64,000 nt of DNA from contig JARGFI010000005.1 of assembly GCA_029210745.1 (NCBI GenBank), positions 1 to 64,000 of the forward strand. Direction: 5' to 3'. The position numbers and the translations under genes are program-made. A model generated the notes under the pieces. The model was not told where the DNA came from and ran no database searches. It saw nothing but the letters and a program-made list of their open reading frames with translations. The stretch comes from Desulfuromonadales bacterium (lineage in GTDB: Bacteria > Desulfobacterota > Desulfuromonadia > Desulfuromonadales > JAHYIW01). Below are positions 32,693-42,213 of this stretch, piece after piece. Within the stretch, counting starts at the first letter, position 1. Every line of letters starts with the position of its first letter.

Positions 32693-34398
32693 TTGCCAGA
32701 CGCTGGGTGTTGCGCTCCACTGAACCGGATGTCGAGCGTGTTGTTGCGTTGGGAAAAGCGCTCAATGTCATGCCTTTGACCGCCCGGGTTCTCGCTTTAC
32801 GTTGCATCATGCAGCCTGATGCCGGACAAAATTTTCTCACTGCCCGCCTTGCTGATCTCCCCGACCCTTATTTGCTCACCGACATGGATGTTGCGGTTTC
32901 CCGGTTATCTTCAGCGCTGGAGCGCGGCGAGAAGATAACTGTTCACGGGGATTACGATGTCGATGGCATTACCGCTACGGCACTGTTGGTCGAAACCCTC
33001 CGCGCCTGTGGTGCCGATTGCGATTATTTTATCCCGCTGCGTCTTGAGGACGGTTATGGTCTGTCGGCAGCGGCTATCCGCAGAATGGCGACGGCGGGTG
33101 TTGCTTTGCTGATTTCGGTTGATTGCGGGATCAGTGCTGTTTCCGAGGCCCAGCTCGCTGCCGAACTGGGGCTTGATCTGATCATTACCGATCATCATCA
33201 ACCCCCGAAAACGCTCCCCCAGGCATGGGCAATCATTGACCCGCACCGTCCCGATGATCTGTTCCCGGCCAAGGAGCTTGCCGGGGTCGGGGTCGCATTC
33301 ATGTTGTTAGTGGCGTTGCGGCAGCGGCTGCGTGAGCAGGGCTGGTTCGGGTCGCGTCCGGAACCCGACCTGCGCCATAGCCTTGATCTGGTGGCCCTGG
33401 GCACGATTGCGGATGTTGCGCCATTGACCGGACTGAATCGTACCTTGATTAAACCGGGGCTGTCCCTATTGGAACACAGCCGTCGGCCAGGGATTGCAGC
33501 ACTGAAATCGGTTGCCGGGGTTAAGGTTGTTACCCCCGGAACGGTCGGTTTCCAGCTGGCTCCGCGCCTCAATGCAGCGGGACGTCTGGAAGATGCTGCA
33601 TTAGGGGTGGAGTTGTTGTTAAGCGACGATCCGGTGCGTGCCCAGGATTATGCAGAGCAGTTGGATGCGTGTAATCAGGAACGACGCGAAATCGAGCGGC
33701 AAACCAGCGAAGAAGCGATTGAACTGGCTGCAAAGTGTGATGAATCGTGCCGCTCACTGGTCCTCGCACGTGAAGAGTGGCATCCCGGTGTGATCGGGAT
33801 TGTGGCCAGTCGCCTGGTTGAACGTTACCACCGTCCGACCATCCTGGTGGCGCTTGAGGGTGATCAGGGGAAAGGTTCGGCGCGTTCAATCCCCGGCTTC
33901 AATCTTTACCGCGCTCTTGGCGCATGTGCCGAATATCTGAGTGCATTCGGCGGTCACGCATATGCTGCGGGAATAGCGATTACCCGTGAAAATCTGGCGG
34001 CATTTGCGGATGCTTTTGAAGCCGTAGCGAGGGCCGATGTGGATGAGGACGACTATGTGCCAAAATTGTTCCACGATGGCGAAATTACCCTCGAAGAGAT
34101 ATCCCTGCCACTCATTCACGAGCTGGCGACGCTGGCCCCTTATGGTGTTGGCAACCCGGAACCGCTTTTTGTTGCTCGCGCGGTCAATCTGCAACAGATA
34201 CAGGTGGTCAAAGAGAAACATTTAAAATTCACGGTGCGGCAGGGGGGGTACAGTTTTTCCGCAATCGCCTTTGGTCTGGCGGAAGGATTTGTCGCCGGTG
34301 CCGGTGCGCTGGACATCCTTTTTACCCCGGACATCAACCGGTGGCGCGATCGTGTTGAGATTCAGCTCAGAGTGAAAGCGTTGCAGGCAGTTACGTGA
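32680..34398 (+). CDS. recJ: Single-stranded-DNA-specific exonuclease RecJ
   Basis: ITVHGDYDVDGITATALLVE; SVDCGIS; ITDHHQPP; DLVALGTIADVAPL. Confidence 0.95.
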   Translation: MEQIIARRWVLRSTEPDVERVVALGKALNVMPLTARVLALRCIMQPDAGQNFLTARLADLPDPYLLTDMDVAVSRLSSALERGEKITVHGDYDVDGITATALLVETLRACGADCDYFIPLRLEDGYGLSAAAIRRMATAGVALLISVDCGISAVSEAQLAAELGLDLIITDHHQPPKTLPQAWAIIDPHRPDDLFPAKELAGVGVAFMLLVALRQRLREQGWFGSRPEPDLRHSLDLVALGTIADVAPLTGLNRTLIKPGLSLLEHSRRPGIAALKSVAGVKVVTPGTVGFQLAPRLNAAGRLEDAALGVELLLSDDPVRAQDYAEQLDACNQERREIERQTSEEAIELAAKCDESCRSLVLAREEWHPGVIGIVASRLVERYHRPTILVALEGDQGKGSARSIPGFNLYRALGACAEYLSAFGGHAYAAGIAITRENLAAFADAFEAVARADVDEDDYVPKLFHDGEITLEEISLPLIHELATLAPYGVGNPEPLFVARAVNLQQIQVVKEKHLKFTVRQGGYSFSAIAFGLAEGFVAGAGALDILFTPDINRWRDRVEIQLRVKALQAVT

Positions 34399-35600
34399 GT
34401 TTCCCGTCAGGTGCTATCGTCCCGCTGTTATTTCCGGGCGGACTGCTTGTCGGCATGATGATTTGGGTGTTGCACAACCCGCCTCTGGCGCTGATGATAG
34501 AGCCGTTTATCGACGTTCTATTCCTGGTGATCGTTGTTGCCGCCTTTTTTTTCGGCTGGCGCTTCAATCGCTGTCGTCTGCTCTATGCACTGGCGCTGCT
34601 GGTGTTGACCGATCGTCTCCTTGGCTGGAATTCCGCCGCCCATGAATTCATTCGTCTTGTCGCTGGAATCGCTTTGCCGCTGAATCTGGCGGTTATCGTC
34701 TGGTTCGGAGAACGGGGAATGTTGACCGGACGCGGGATCCGTCGTTGGCTATTCTTTGCTCTCCAGATCGCACTTTTGGGCTGGTTGTATCATCGTTATT
34801 CGAATATCACGATTGATTTGCTGGAGCGCAAGTTTATTCCCTGGCCGGTTGCCGACCTTTGTCCTCTGCCGCACAGTGTTCAAAGCGCATTTTCCCTTGC
34901 CTTTGTTTTGCTCCTGTTCCGCTATGGTTGTTATCCCAAAGTTTTTGAAGGGTGTTTTATCTGGGCGACAATGGCCGCTTTGTTCGCCATTGCGCAATCT
35001 TTTATCGCTGCACCAGCGACTCCGTATATTGTATGTTCCTTACTGATTCTCCTTGTCGGCGTGGTCGAATCATCCTACTCGCAGGCGTTTCGAGACGAGT
35101 TGACCGGACTCCCGGGGCGGCGCTCACTGAACGAAGCATTGTTGAAACTCGGCAGTCGTTATGCGATTGCAATGGTTGATATTGACCATTTCAAAAAGTT
35201 CAACGATACCTATGGCCACGATGTCGGCGATCAGGTGTTACGGATGGTGGCTGAATCGTTGCGTGTAGTTCGCGGGGGAGGGCGGGCATTTCGCTACGGT
35301 GGTGAAGAATTTGCGATCATCTTTCGCGGCAGGGAACTGCCAGAGACCGTGCGGCATCTGGAAGCGTTGCGCGAGGAGCTTGCCACCAGTGTTTTTATTC
35401 TGCGCGGAAAAGACCGTCCGCATAAAAAGCCTGAAAAGCCTCGTCCAGCCACGGGCAAGGAGCAGGAGCTGAGGATCACCGTCAGTATCGGGGTGGCGCA
35501 ACGCAGTGGTGAGAACAACTCCCCTGAAGAGGTGATCAAGGCCGCTGATGAGGCCTTGTATCGGGCCAAATCAGGTGGGCGTAATCAGGTGGCCGACTGA
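34395..35600 (+). CDS. Multi-TM diguanylate cyclase (GGDEF)
   Basis: N-terminal hydrophobic segments; MVDIDHFKKFNDTYGHDVGDQVL; FRYGGEEFAIIFRG; GTG start overlaps recJ stop. Confidence 0.88.
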   Translation: MSFPSGAIVPLLFPGGLLVGMMIWVLHNPPLALMIEPFIDVLFLVIVVAAFFFGWRFNRCRLLYALALLVLTDRLLGWNSAAHEFIRLVAGIALPLNLAVIVWFGERGMLTGRGIRRWLFFALQIALLGWLYHRYSNITIDLLERKFIPWPVADLCPLPHSVQSAFSLAFVLLLFRYGCYPKVFEGCFIWATMAALFAIAQSFIAAPATPYIVCSLLILLVGVVESSYSQAFRDELTGLPGRRSLNEALLKLGSRYAIAMVDIDHFKKFNDTYGHDVGDQVLRMVAESLRVVRGGGRAFRYGGEEFAIIFRGRELPETVRHLEALREELATSVFILRGKDRPHKKPEKPRPATGKEQELRITVSIGVAQRSGENNSPEEVIKAADEALYRAKSGGRNQVAD

Positions 35601-35601
35601 T

Positions 35602-35913
35602 TCAGCGCAACCAGAAGAACGCGCCCAGAATAATAATCACCACAAGTGGCATCAACCACAGCGCTTTTATGCTCTTTTTTTGTGACGGTGTCTCTTCCAG
35701 TCGTCCGACGACGGGAAAGCGTTCAATCAATGAGCGGACATGGGGGGCGGATTTAAGTTCTTCGGTCAAATCAGCCCCCGCCTGATGCGTGTCTAGGTGG
35801 TTGCCATCAACCCAGCGCGAACTGTCGCTTACGTCGTAGATCACCTGCGCGACGGCAACGTATGCCTTGCGTCCCTCCCGACCATCATAGTGAGCCAAAT
35901 CTGTGAGTTTCAT
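35602..35913 (-). CDS. Cytochrome b5-like haem-binding protein with C-terminal membrane anchor
   Basis: YVAVAQVIYDVSDSSRWVDGNHLDTHQAGADLTEELKSAPH cyt b5 fold pattern; C-terminal LWLMPLVVIIILGAFFWLR. Confidence 0.8.
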   Translation of the reverse strand: MKLTDLAHYDGREGRKAYVAVAQVIYDVSDSSRWVDGNHLDTHQAGADLTEELKSAPHVRSLIERFPVVGRLEETPSQKKSIKALWLMPLVVIIILGAFFWLR

Positions 35914-35940
35914 TGCCTGTTGTCCTTTTCGTGAGGTGAA

Positions 35941-36753
35941 TTATCGCGTTGTTCGCTGGTTGCGCAAGTGGATAAACCAGTAGGCACAGGAGACGAAGAC
36001 GACCCCGCCGACGATGTTGCCGAGAGTTACCGGCAGCAGATTGCCGAAAAAAAAGTTGTTCCAGGTGAGCTCCGGCGCGATTATTCCGCTATGCTTTTTC
36101 AGCAACAGACCGGTGGGAATAAGGTACATATTCGCCACCGAATGTTCAAAGCCACTGGCCACAAAGGCCATGATCGGCACATAACAGGCGAGCATTTTGC
36201 CACCGATGTCTCGGGCTGCCACGGCCATAAAAATCGCCAGGCAGACCAGCCAGTTGCAGAGGATGCCACGGATCAGTGCGACTTCAAAGCTGAGTTGACA
36301 TTTAGCGCTGGCGATTGCTACCGCATGATCTGCAATTGTGCCCGAACGCCAGAGATCTGAGCGATACATCAGCCAGGCAAAAAAGAGGGAACCGACGAAA
36401 TTACCGAGCAGAACGACGCCCCAGTTTTTGCCCATCTTGCCCCAACTTAACTGGCGATCAAGGACTGTTTTGGTCAGCAGGCTGTTGCCGGTAAAAAGTT
36501 CTGCGCCACAAATGACCACCAGCATCAGGCCGAGCGAAAAAACACTGCCGCCGAGCAGACGGGTAATACCGTAGCCGACAAACGGGGCCGCGTCCTGGGT
36601 AACGACGGTGGTGAGTTGTGCGCCGAAGGCGATATAGAAACCGGCCAGCAGGCTGAGCACAATTGTCCGCGCTAATGGTTGACTGTTGACGCGCAAACCG
36701 TTCGCAACGATCTGTTCCGTGGTCTCGGCGGGGCTGAGGAACCGCTTTTCCAT
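35941..36753 (-). CDS. Formate/nitrite transporter family protein
   Basis: GFYIAFGAQLTTVV; LFTGNSLL; NLYLIPTG-like SVANMYLIPTGLLL; start ATG 36753 adjoining aminotransferase stop. Confidence 0.88.
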   Translation of the reverse strand: MEKRFLSPAETTEQIVANGLRVNSQPLARTIVLSLLAGFYIAFGAQLTTVVTQDAAPFVGYGITRLLGGSVFSLGLMLVVICGAELFTGNSLLTKTVLDRQLSWGKMGKNWGVVLLGNFVGSLFFAWLMYRSDLWRSGTIADHAVAIASAKCQLSFEVALIRGILCNWLVCLAIFMAVAARDIGGKMLACYVPIMAFVASGFEHSVANMYLIPTGLLLKKHSGIIAPELTWNNFFFGNLLPVTLGNIVGGVVFVSCAYWFIHLRNQRTTR

Positions 36754-36754
36754 C

Positions 36755-37942
36755 TTAAAGCCCAAGCTCGTGCGCAAGTTTCTCCCAGGCCGACAGGCTA
36801 CGTTCAATCATCTTCATCTCGCTGCAATAGGCAATGCGGAAGAAACCGGGGGCACCGAACCCGGTTCCCGGTACCAGCAGGATATTTGCACGCTGGGCGA
36901 TGGTCACAAATTCAATATCATCGGCAAGGGGAGATTTCGGGAAAAGATAAAATCCGCCCCCCGGTTTGACCATTGCAAAGCCGAGTTCCGTCAAACGGTT
37001 ATAAAGTAAATCGCGTTTGGCACGATATTCGTCGATATCAACGCTGGCCCGCTGAAGTCTGGTGACCAGTCGCTGCGCCAGTGCCGGGGCATTAACGAAG
37101 CCGAGGGTGCGATTGCAGAAAATCGCGCCCTCGATAAATTCACCAACATCGGTCATCTTCGGATTCGCTGCCAGATAGCCGATCCGTTCGCCGGGAAGGG
37201 CCAGATCTTTCGAGTGGGAGGTGACCACCACCGCATTGTCGATACAGGTGAAGATGCTCGGGACACGTTGACCATCGTAGGCAATGCGTGCGTACGGTTC
37301 GTCAGAGATGACAGTAATTGATCCACCGAATTCAGCTTCTTTGGCGCGCAACAGCTTGCCAAGCGCGCGCAGGCTGTCGGCAGGATAGATCACTCCGGTC
37401 GGGTTGTTCGGAGTATTGACGATAATGGCTCGGGTTTTCGTCGTAATTGCAGCGTCGATGGCCGCCAGATCAAGCTGAAAGGTATTCCGGTCGGTCCAGA
37501 CCTCGACCGGCACCCCGCCGTGATTGTCGATATAAAACTTGTACTCGACAAAAAACGGCGTAAGAATGATGACCTCTTCACCGGGGTTAAGGAGGGTTTT
37601 CAGCACGACATTGAGCGCTCCGCCGGCACCGCAGGTCATGACAATATGTTGCGCGTTCACCGCCAGACCGGACTGCTCGGCAAGCACCTCGGCCACCGCC
37701 GCGCGGGTTTCTTCGTAACCGGCATTGCTCATATAGCGATGCATGCCGGGGATCGGTTTGCGGGCCAGCTCCAGCAGCATCTCATGGAGCTCGGCCGGTG
37801 GTTCGACGGAAGGATTGCCGATCGTAAAATCGAAGACGTTTTCCGCGCCGTAGCGGGCGCGAAGGCGGTCACCTTCTTCAAACATTTTTCTGATCCATGA
37901 GGAGCGTTCAATCGACGCTTTTATTTTGGTGGCTATCGGCAT
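36755..37942 (-). CDS. PLP-dependent class I/II aminotransferase
   Basis: FDFTIGNPSVEPPAEL; NTPNNPTGVIYP; SHSKDLALPGERIGYLA. Confidence 0.92.
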   Translation of the reverse strand: MPIATKIKASIERSSWIRKMFEEGDRLRARYGAENVFDFTIGNPSVEPPAELHEMLLELARKPIPGMHRYMSNAGYEETRAAVAEVLAEQSGLAVNAQHIVMTCGAGGALNVVLKTLLNPGEEVIILTPFFVEYKFYIDNHGGVPVEVWTDRNTFQLDLAAIDAAITTKTRAIIVNTPNNPTGVIYPADSLRALGKLLRAKEAEFGGSITVISDEPYARIAYDGQRVPSIFTCIDNAVVVTSHSKDLALPGERIGYLAANPKMTDVGEFIEGAIFCNRTLGFVNAPALAQRLVTRLQRASVDIDEYRAKRDLLYNRLTELGFAMVKPGGGFYLFPKSPLADDIEFVTIAQRANILLVPGTGFGAPGFFRIAYCSEMKMIERSLSAWEKLAHELGL

Positions 37943-38078
37943 GCTGTTCTCCGTTAAGTGATGTAGGGCGCAGTTTAAACGTCGCAAACACGATGGTCAA
38001 GAGAAACGGTCATCAAGAGCGAACAACCCCTTCAGTGACAGTCTGGTTGCAGCTGGCGGCGCCGAAATTTATTTAAAC

Positions 38079-38092
38079 TTGATTCTCATCAA
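38079..38092. promoter_or_regulatory. FNR/CRP-family-type palindrome
   Basis: TTGATTCTCATCAA = TTGAT-N4-ATCAA, 35 bp upstream of the YgbA-like ATG. Confidence 0.7.
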
Positions 38093-38126
38093 GGTTTAAC
38101 GTGCCCGGAAATGTTATCTTCAGACC

Positions 38127-38504
38127 ATGACAACTTGCCACGACAAAAATGGCGCACCATTAACCGCCAGGGAGAGCAAGGATCTCGGTATCCTGGTTCA
38201 GTTTACCTCAGTCTACTGTCGAGCCCGACACGGTGACATCAGCCGCAGAGATTTTCCGGAACGTGAACGGTTTGGGATCAGGGAGGGGGGCTTTCCAGTG
38301 TGTCAGGAATGTACTGGTTTTCTCGCCTATGCCTGTGACCGGCGGATGCGTTGCCCACTCGACCCCAAACCGACGTGTAAAGAGTGTGCGCTGCATTGCT
38401 ACCGTCCCGGACACCGGGAGAGGGTGCGCGAAATCATGCGCTTTTCCGGTATGTATCTGATCAAACGCGGGCGGCTGGATCTGCTCTGGCACTATTTTTT
38501 CTAA
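38127..38504 (+). CDS. Nitrous-oxide-stimulated promoter family (YgbA-like) protein
   Basis: Cys-rich: VCQECTGFLAYACDRRMRCPLDPKPTCKECALHCYRPGHRERVREIMRFSGMYLI. Confidence 0.8.
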   Translation: MTTCHDKNGAPLTARESKDLGILVQFTSVYCRARHGDISRRDFPERERFGIREGGFPVCQECTGFLAYACDRRMRCPLDPKPTCKECALHCYRPGHRERVREIMRFSGMYLIKRGRLDLLWHYFF

Positions 38505-38517
38505 CCCATTGCGAGAC

Positions 38518-38531
38518 TTGACGTCGGTCAA
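38518..38531. promoter_or_regulatory. Second CRP/FNR-type palindrome
   Basis: TTGACGTCGGTCAA = TTGAC-N4-GTCAA, upstream of the ferredoxin gene. Confidence 0.6.
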
Positions 38532-38625
38532 ACTAACTTTCCCGGTAACGCGTTAACGTAGACTCAACAATCGCGCAGAATAAATCAACAAATGACAGAT
38601 GCTAACGATATTCAAGGAGTAACTC

Positions 38626-39417
38626 ATGATCAGAGAAGTGGTAACAATCGACGAAGAAAAATGTGACGGCTGCGGCCTCTGTGTCCCCTCCTGTGCCGAA
38701 GGTGCCATCAAGATCATCAACGGCAAAGCCAAATTGATCGCCGATAACCTCTGCGACGGTCTCGGTGCCTGCCTCGGCCATTGCCCCCAAAATGCGATTA
38801 CCGTCGAGCGGCGGGAAGCCGATGAATTCGACGAGGTTGCGGTTGAAGAGCATCTCAAAACTGAGGGTAAAGCGGCTCCGGCGCACAATCATGACCATGC
38901 TCCGCAAGCTCATCACAGTGGTGGCTGTCCCTCGGCTCAGGTTCAGAGTCTGCCAAAAATGGCTCCGGCGGCGGCTGGTGGGTGCCCCGGTTCGCGGCTG
39001 ATGAATTTTGACAAGCCTTCCTCTACCGGTGCGGACAACAGTGGCCAGCGTCCCTCCGAACTGCGTCAATGGCCGGTGCAGCTGCACCTGGTGCCACCGA
39101 CCGCACCCTTTTTGCAGGGCGCCGACGTGCTGCTCACCGCCGATTGCGTTCCTTTCGCCTACGCCGATTTTCACAAGGATCTGCTCAAGGACAAGGCGTT
39201 GCTGATCGCTTGCCCGAAGCTTGACGATACCGCCCCCTACGTTGACAAGCTGACCGCGATGATTTTGCACAGCAACATCAACAGCTTGACCGTAGTGCAC
39301 ATGGAAGTTCCCTGTTGCACCGGTTTGATTCACCTCGCCCGCCAGGCGGTCGCCGCCAGCGGTAAAGAGATCGAACTGAACACCATCCGGATCGGCATTC
39401 AGGGTGAAATCAAGTAA
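38626..39417 (+). CDS. 2[4Fe-4S] ferredoxin-domain protein with His-rich linker
   Basis: CDGCGLCVPSCAEGAIKI; CDGLGACLGHCPQNAI; HNHDHAPQAHHSGG linker. Confidence 0.9.
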   Translation: MIREVVTIDEEKCDGCGLCVPSCAEGAIKIINGKAKLIADNLCDGLGACLGHCPQNAITVERREADEFDEVAVEEHLKTEGKAAPAHNHDHAPQAHHSGGCPSAQVQSLPKMAPAAAGGCPGSRLMNFDKPSSTGADNSGQRPSELRQWPVQLHLVPPTAPFLQGADVLLTADCVPFAYADFHKDLLKDKALLIACPKLDDTAPYVDKLTAMILHSNINSLTVVHMEVPCCTGLIHLARQAVAASGKEIELNTIRIGIQGEIK

Positions 39418-39447
39418 CTGACCTGCTACGCGTTCAGGATTGAAAAG

Positions 39448-39476
39448 CCCGGTTGCCGATGCAACCGGGTTTTTTT
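39448..39476 (+). terminator. Rho-independent terminator
   Basis: cccggttgccgatgcaaccgggttttttt. Confidence 0.9.
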
Positions 39477-39735
39477 GGTTTGCCCAGCGGAGCTGGCAAA
39501 CCCGGCCCGTTGCAAGATACGGGCGTCACCCCGATCAGGGGGAAGACAATCCGAATCGCAAGGGCGTTGCTGGCAACGGCAGGGTCTGAAGGAAGCGATA
39601 GGAAGGCAGCGGCACATAGCGCAAGCGAACCTGCTTCGGCGCTACGGGTGGGTAAGCGTGCAAAATAGCGCAAAGCCCGGTAACTGATCAGACCCCAAGC
39701 GTGACGTCTGCAACGATTAAACGGGAGAAAATCTT
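39477..39735 (+). ncRNA. Candidate structured RNA, possibly a 5' (domain I) fragment of a group II intron
   Basis: ggtttgcc/ggcaaacc stem; gggtctgaaggaagcgatagg motif; long-range gggtctga (39582-39589)/tcagaccc (39688-39695) pairing; no domain V or reverse transcriptase. Confidence 0.4.
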
Positions 39736-39803
39736 GTCTTTTTCAGCCAATTATAGTATGTGAGATCGATGTAATTCATAGATATGGTTGAAAAGGGTCG
39801 GTG

Positions 39804-40661
39804 ATGACGATGACAATGCAGGACGGAATAAAGCGGGGGGTTGGCGTACTGATACTTGGTTGCATGCTGTTGCTGACCGGTTGTTTTGGCCGGATCCCCG
39901 TTGCGCTCAATGATGCAATTCTCAATCAAAACGACCCGGAGACCGTTTCTGCCGGGGTTCCTGCCTACCTGATCCTCCTTGACACGCTGATTGCCGATGA
40001 TCCTGCCGATACGGACTTGTTGCGTGCCGGGGCCAAACTCTATGCATTTTACGGGACCTCTCTGGTTGAAGATAGACAACGGGCGGCGCGCCTGACTGAA
40101 CGAGCCCGACATTATGGCGAAGCGGCATGGTGTGTAGCCAGACGTAATGATTGTGACTTGACAGCGCGTCCCTATGATGAATTCAATCAGTTACTTGCCG
40201 GGGTTGATAACGATGAATTGCCTGAGCTCTACGCTCTGGCGGTCAGCTGGCTGGCGTGGATGCAGGCGCATAGTGATGACTGGTCAGCGCTTGCCGATCT
40301 GCCGAAGATTGAATCGTTGCTGACGCGTATCGTGACCCTTGACAATCGCTACGAAAAAGGCAATCCGCACCTTTATCTGGGGATTCTCAAGTCGTTGCGT
40401 CCGGCCGCTTTGGGAGGGCGACCTGAAGAAGGGCGGATCCATTTTGATCAGGCGCTTGTTCTTTCCGGTGGTAAGGCGTTGAATTTCAAGGTTGCGTATG
40501 CCCGGTATTATGCCCGAACAGTTTTTGACCGCGAAGTGCATGATCGTTTATTGACCGAGGTTCTGGACGCCGAGACTGAACAGCCAGGGTTGACCTTGCT
40601 GAATGTGCTGGCACAACGTGAGGCGCGACAATTGTTGTTGTCTGCCGAAGAATATTTTTAG
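39804..40661 (+). CDS. TRAP transporter TatT-component family lipoprotein
   Basis: Lipobox LLLTGCFGR; helical repeat protein directly upstream of dctP-dctQ-dctM genes. Confidence 0.82.
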   Translation: MTMTMQDGIKRGVGVLILGCMLLLTGCFGRIPVALNDAILNQNDPETVSAGVPAYLILLDTLIADDPADTDLLRAGAKLYAFYGTSLVEDRQRAARLTERARHYGEAAWCVARRNDCDLTARPYDEFNQLLAGVDNDELPELYALAVSWLAWMQAHSDDWSALADLPKIESLLTRIVTLDNRYEKGNPHLYLGILKSLRPAALGGRPEEGRIHFDQALVLSGGKALNFKVAYARYYARTVFDREVHDRLLTEVLDAETEQPGLTLLNVLAQREARQLLLSAEEYF

Positions 40662-40666
40662 ACGGG

Positions 40667-41689
40667 ATGATAGATAAAGCTATGAATGCTTTCAAAGTTG
40701 GTGGACTCAGCCTGTTGCTGCTTGCCCTGTTAATGTCAACTGCGACCGCGATGACCTTTAAGGTTGCCACGATTGCGCCGGAGGGTTCGTACTGGATTAC
40801 CGAGATGCGCAAAGCCTCTGCAACGATCAAGGCGCAAACGGCTGGCCGCGTCAATTTTAAATTTTATACCGGCGGGGTGATGGGGGGAGAAAATAACGTC
40901 TTGCGCAAGATTCGTCTGGGGCAGTTGCACGGAGGGATGTTTACCGGCGGCGGGCTTGAACCGGTTTATCCCGACCTGCGTCTGTATAGTTTGCCGTTGC
41001 TTTTCAATAACCTGGAAGAAGTTGATTACGTGCGTAAGCGTCTTGACGGGCCTTTGCGGGCCGGTTTTGAACAGGCTGGTTTTGTCAGTTTTGGTTTTGC
41101 CGAGGGCGGTTTTGCGCTGATGATGAGCAAGACTCCAATCCGTACCTTGGTAGATATGGACGGACGCAAAGTCTGGGTACCGGAGGGGGACCGGGTTTAT
41201 TACGAATCGATGGCTGCCCTGGGTTTATCCCCGGTATCATTGCCAATTACCGACGTGCTGACCGGGTTGCAGACAGGTCTGGTGGAAGTTGTTGGCACTT
41301 CACCGATTGGTGCCTTGATTTTTCAATGGCAGACTAAAATTGCCTACTTGACGACCACTCCAATGACCTATGTGATGGGGGTTTTTGCCCTGGATAAAGG
41401 TGCCTTTGATAAAGTCAAAGAGGAAGATCAGCAGGTGGTTCGAGACGTGATGGAACCGCTTTTTATCGCTTTTGATCGTCGTAACCGGATTGATAATCGT
41501 GAAGCACTGAATGTGTTGCGTGAGCAGGGGGTGACAATTATTGATCAGACTCCGGTAGCGGCGGCCGAGTTTCGGCAGCGGACCCGCAAGGCCATCGATA
41601 TTCTTGCCGCAGAAGGTTTTTTTGATCGTGAACTGTTGCGGCAACTCGAAGCACATCTTGACGACTTCCGACGTTCACACCAGCCGTGA
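40667..41689 (+). CDS. TRAP transporter substrate-binding protein (DctP family)
   Basis: TFKVATIAPEGSYWITEMRKASATIKAQTAGRVNFKFYTGGVMGGENNVLRKIRLGQLHG. Confidence 0.93.
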   Translation: MIDKAMNAFKVGGLSLLLLALLMSTATAMTFKVATIAPEGSYWITEMRKASATIKAQTAGRVNFKFYTGGVMGGENNVLRKIRLGQLHGGMFTGGGLEPVYPDLRLYSLPLLFNNLEEVDYVRKRLDGPLRAGFEQAGFVSFGFAEGGFALMMSKTPIRTLVDMDGRKVWVPEGDRVYYESMAALGLSPVSLPITDVLTGLQTGLVEVVGTSPIGALIFQWQTKIAYLTTTPMTYVMGVFALDKGAFDKVKEEDQQVVRDVMEPLFIAFDRRNRIDNREALNVLREQGVTIIDQTPVAAAEFRQRTRKAIDILAAEGFFDRELLRQLEAHLDDFRRSHQP

Positions 41690-42213
41690 TCGATTCGTCA
41701 GGCAAAAAAAGCGCCGCGCGCGTACTGACCATCCTCTGGAAGATTGGCAAGGGGGGGGAAGATCTGTTGCTGGTGGTGTTGTTGCTGGTGATGATCGGTT
41801 TGGCGGGATTGTTGATTCTGCTGCGCAATGTGTTCGATAGCGGGTTGATCTGGGGGGACGAGCTGCTGCGCATCCTTATCCTGTGGCTCTGTCTGGTCGG
41901 TGCCGTTGCTGCAAGCCGCGATGATAATCACATTAATATTGACCTGTTATCCCGCTTTTTACCCCCCTCTGTTCAACTGATGATGCGGATGTTCACCGAC
42001 ATGTTTACCGCCGTCGTCTGTCTGGTTCTCGCGTGGTACTCGTGGTCATTTGTCCGCATGGAGATCGAATTCGGTTCGCAGGTTCTCATTGATTATCCAT
42101 CCTGGCTGGCACAGATCATTCTCCCGGCTGGATTTGGACTGATCGCGTATCGTTACCTCTGGCACTTCATTCGCCGGGCGTCATGCCTGCTGGGGAAACG
42201 GGGGGCATCGTGA
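41686..42213 (+). CDS. TRAP transporter small permease (DctQ family)
   Basis: Four hydrophobic helices; WGDELLRILILWLCLVGAVAASRDDNHINIDLLSRFL. Confidence 0.9.
   Translation: MIDSSGKKSAARVLTILWKIGKGGEDLLLVVLLLVMIGLAGLLILLRNVFDSGLIWGDELLRILILWLCLVGAVAASRDDNHINIDLLSRFLPPSVQLMMRMFTDMFTAVVCLVLAWYSWSFVRMEIEFGSQVLIDYPSWLAQIILPAGFGLIAYRYLWHFIRRASCLLGKRGAS

Noticed and set aside
36338-36574. Plus-strand ORF inside focA
   Set aside because: Antisense shadow; no RBS or homologous-looking sequence
39453-39687. ORFs of 70-71 aa within the structured block
   Set aside because: Overlapping frames in a self-complementary region starting inside a terminator; more likely non-coding RNA
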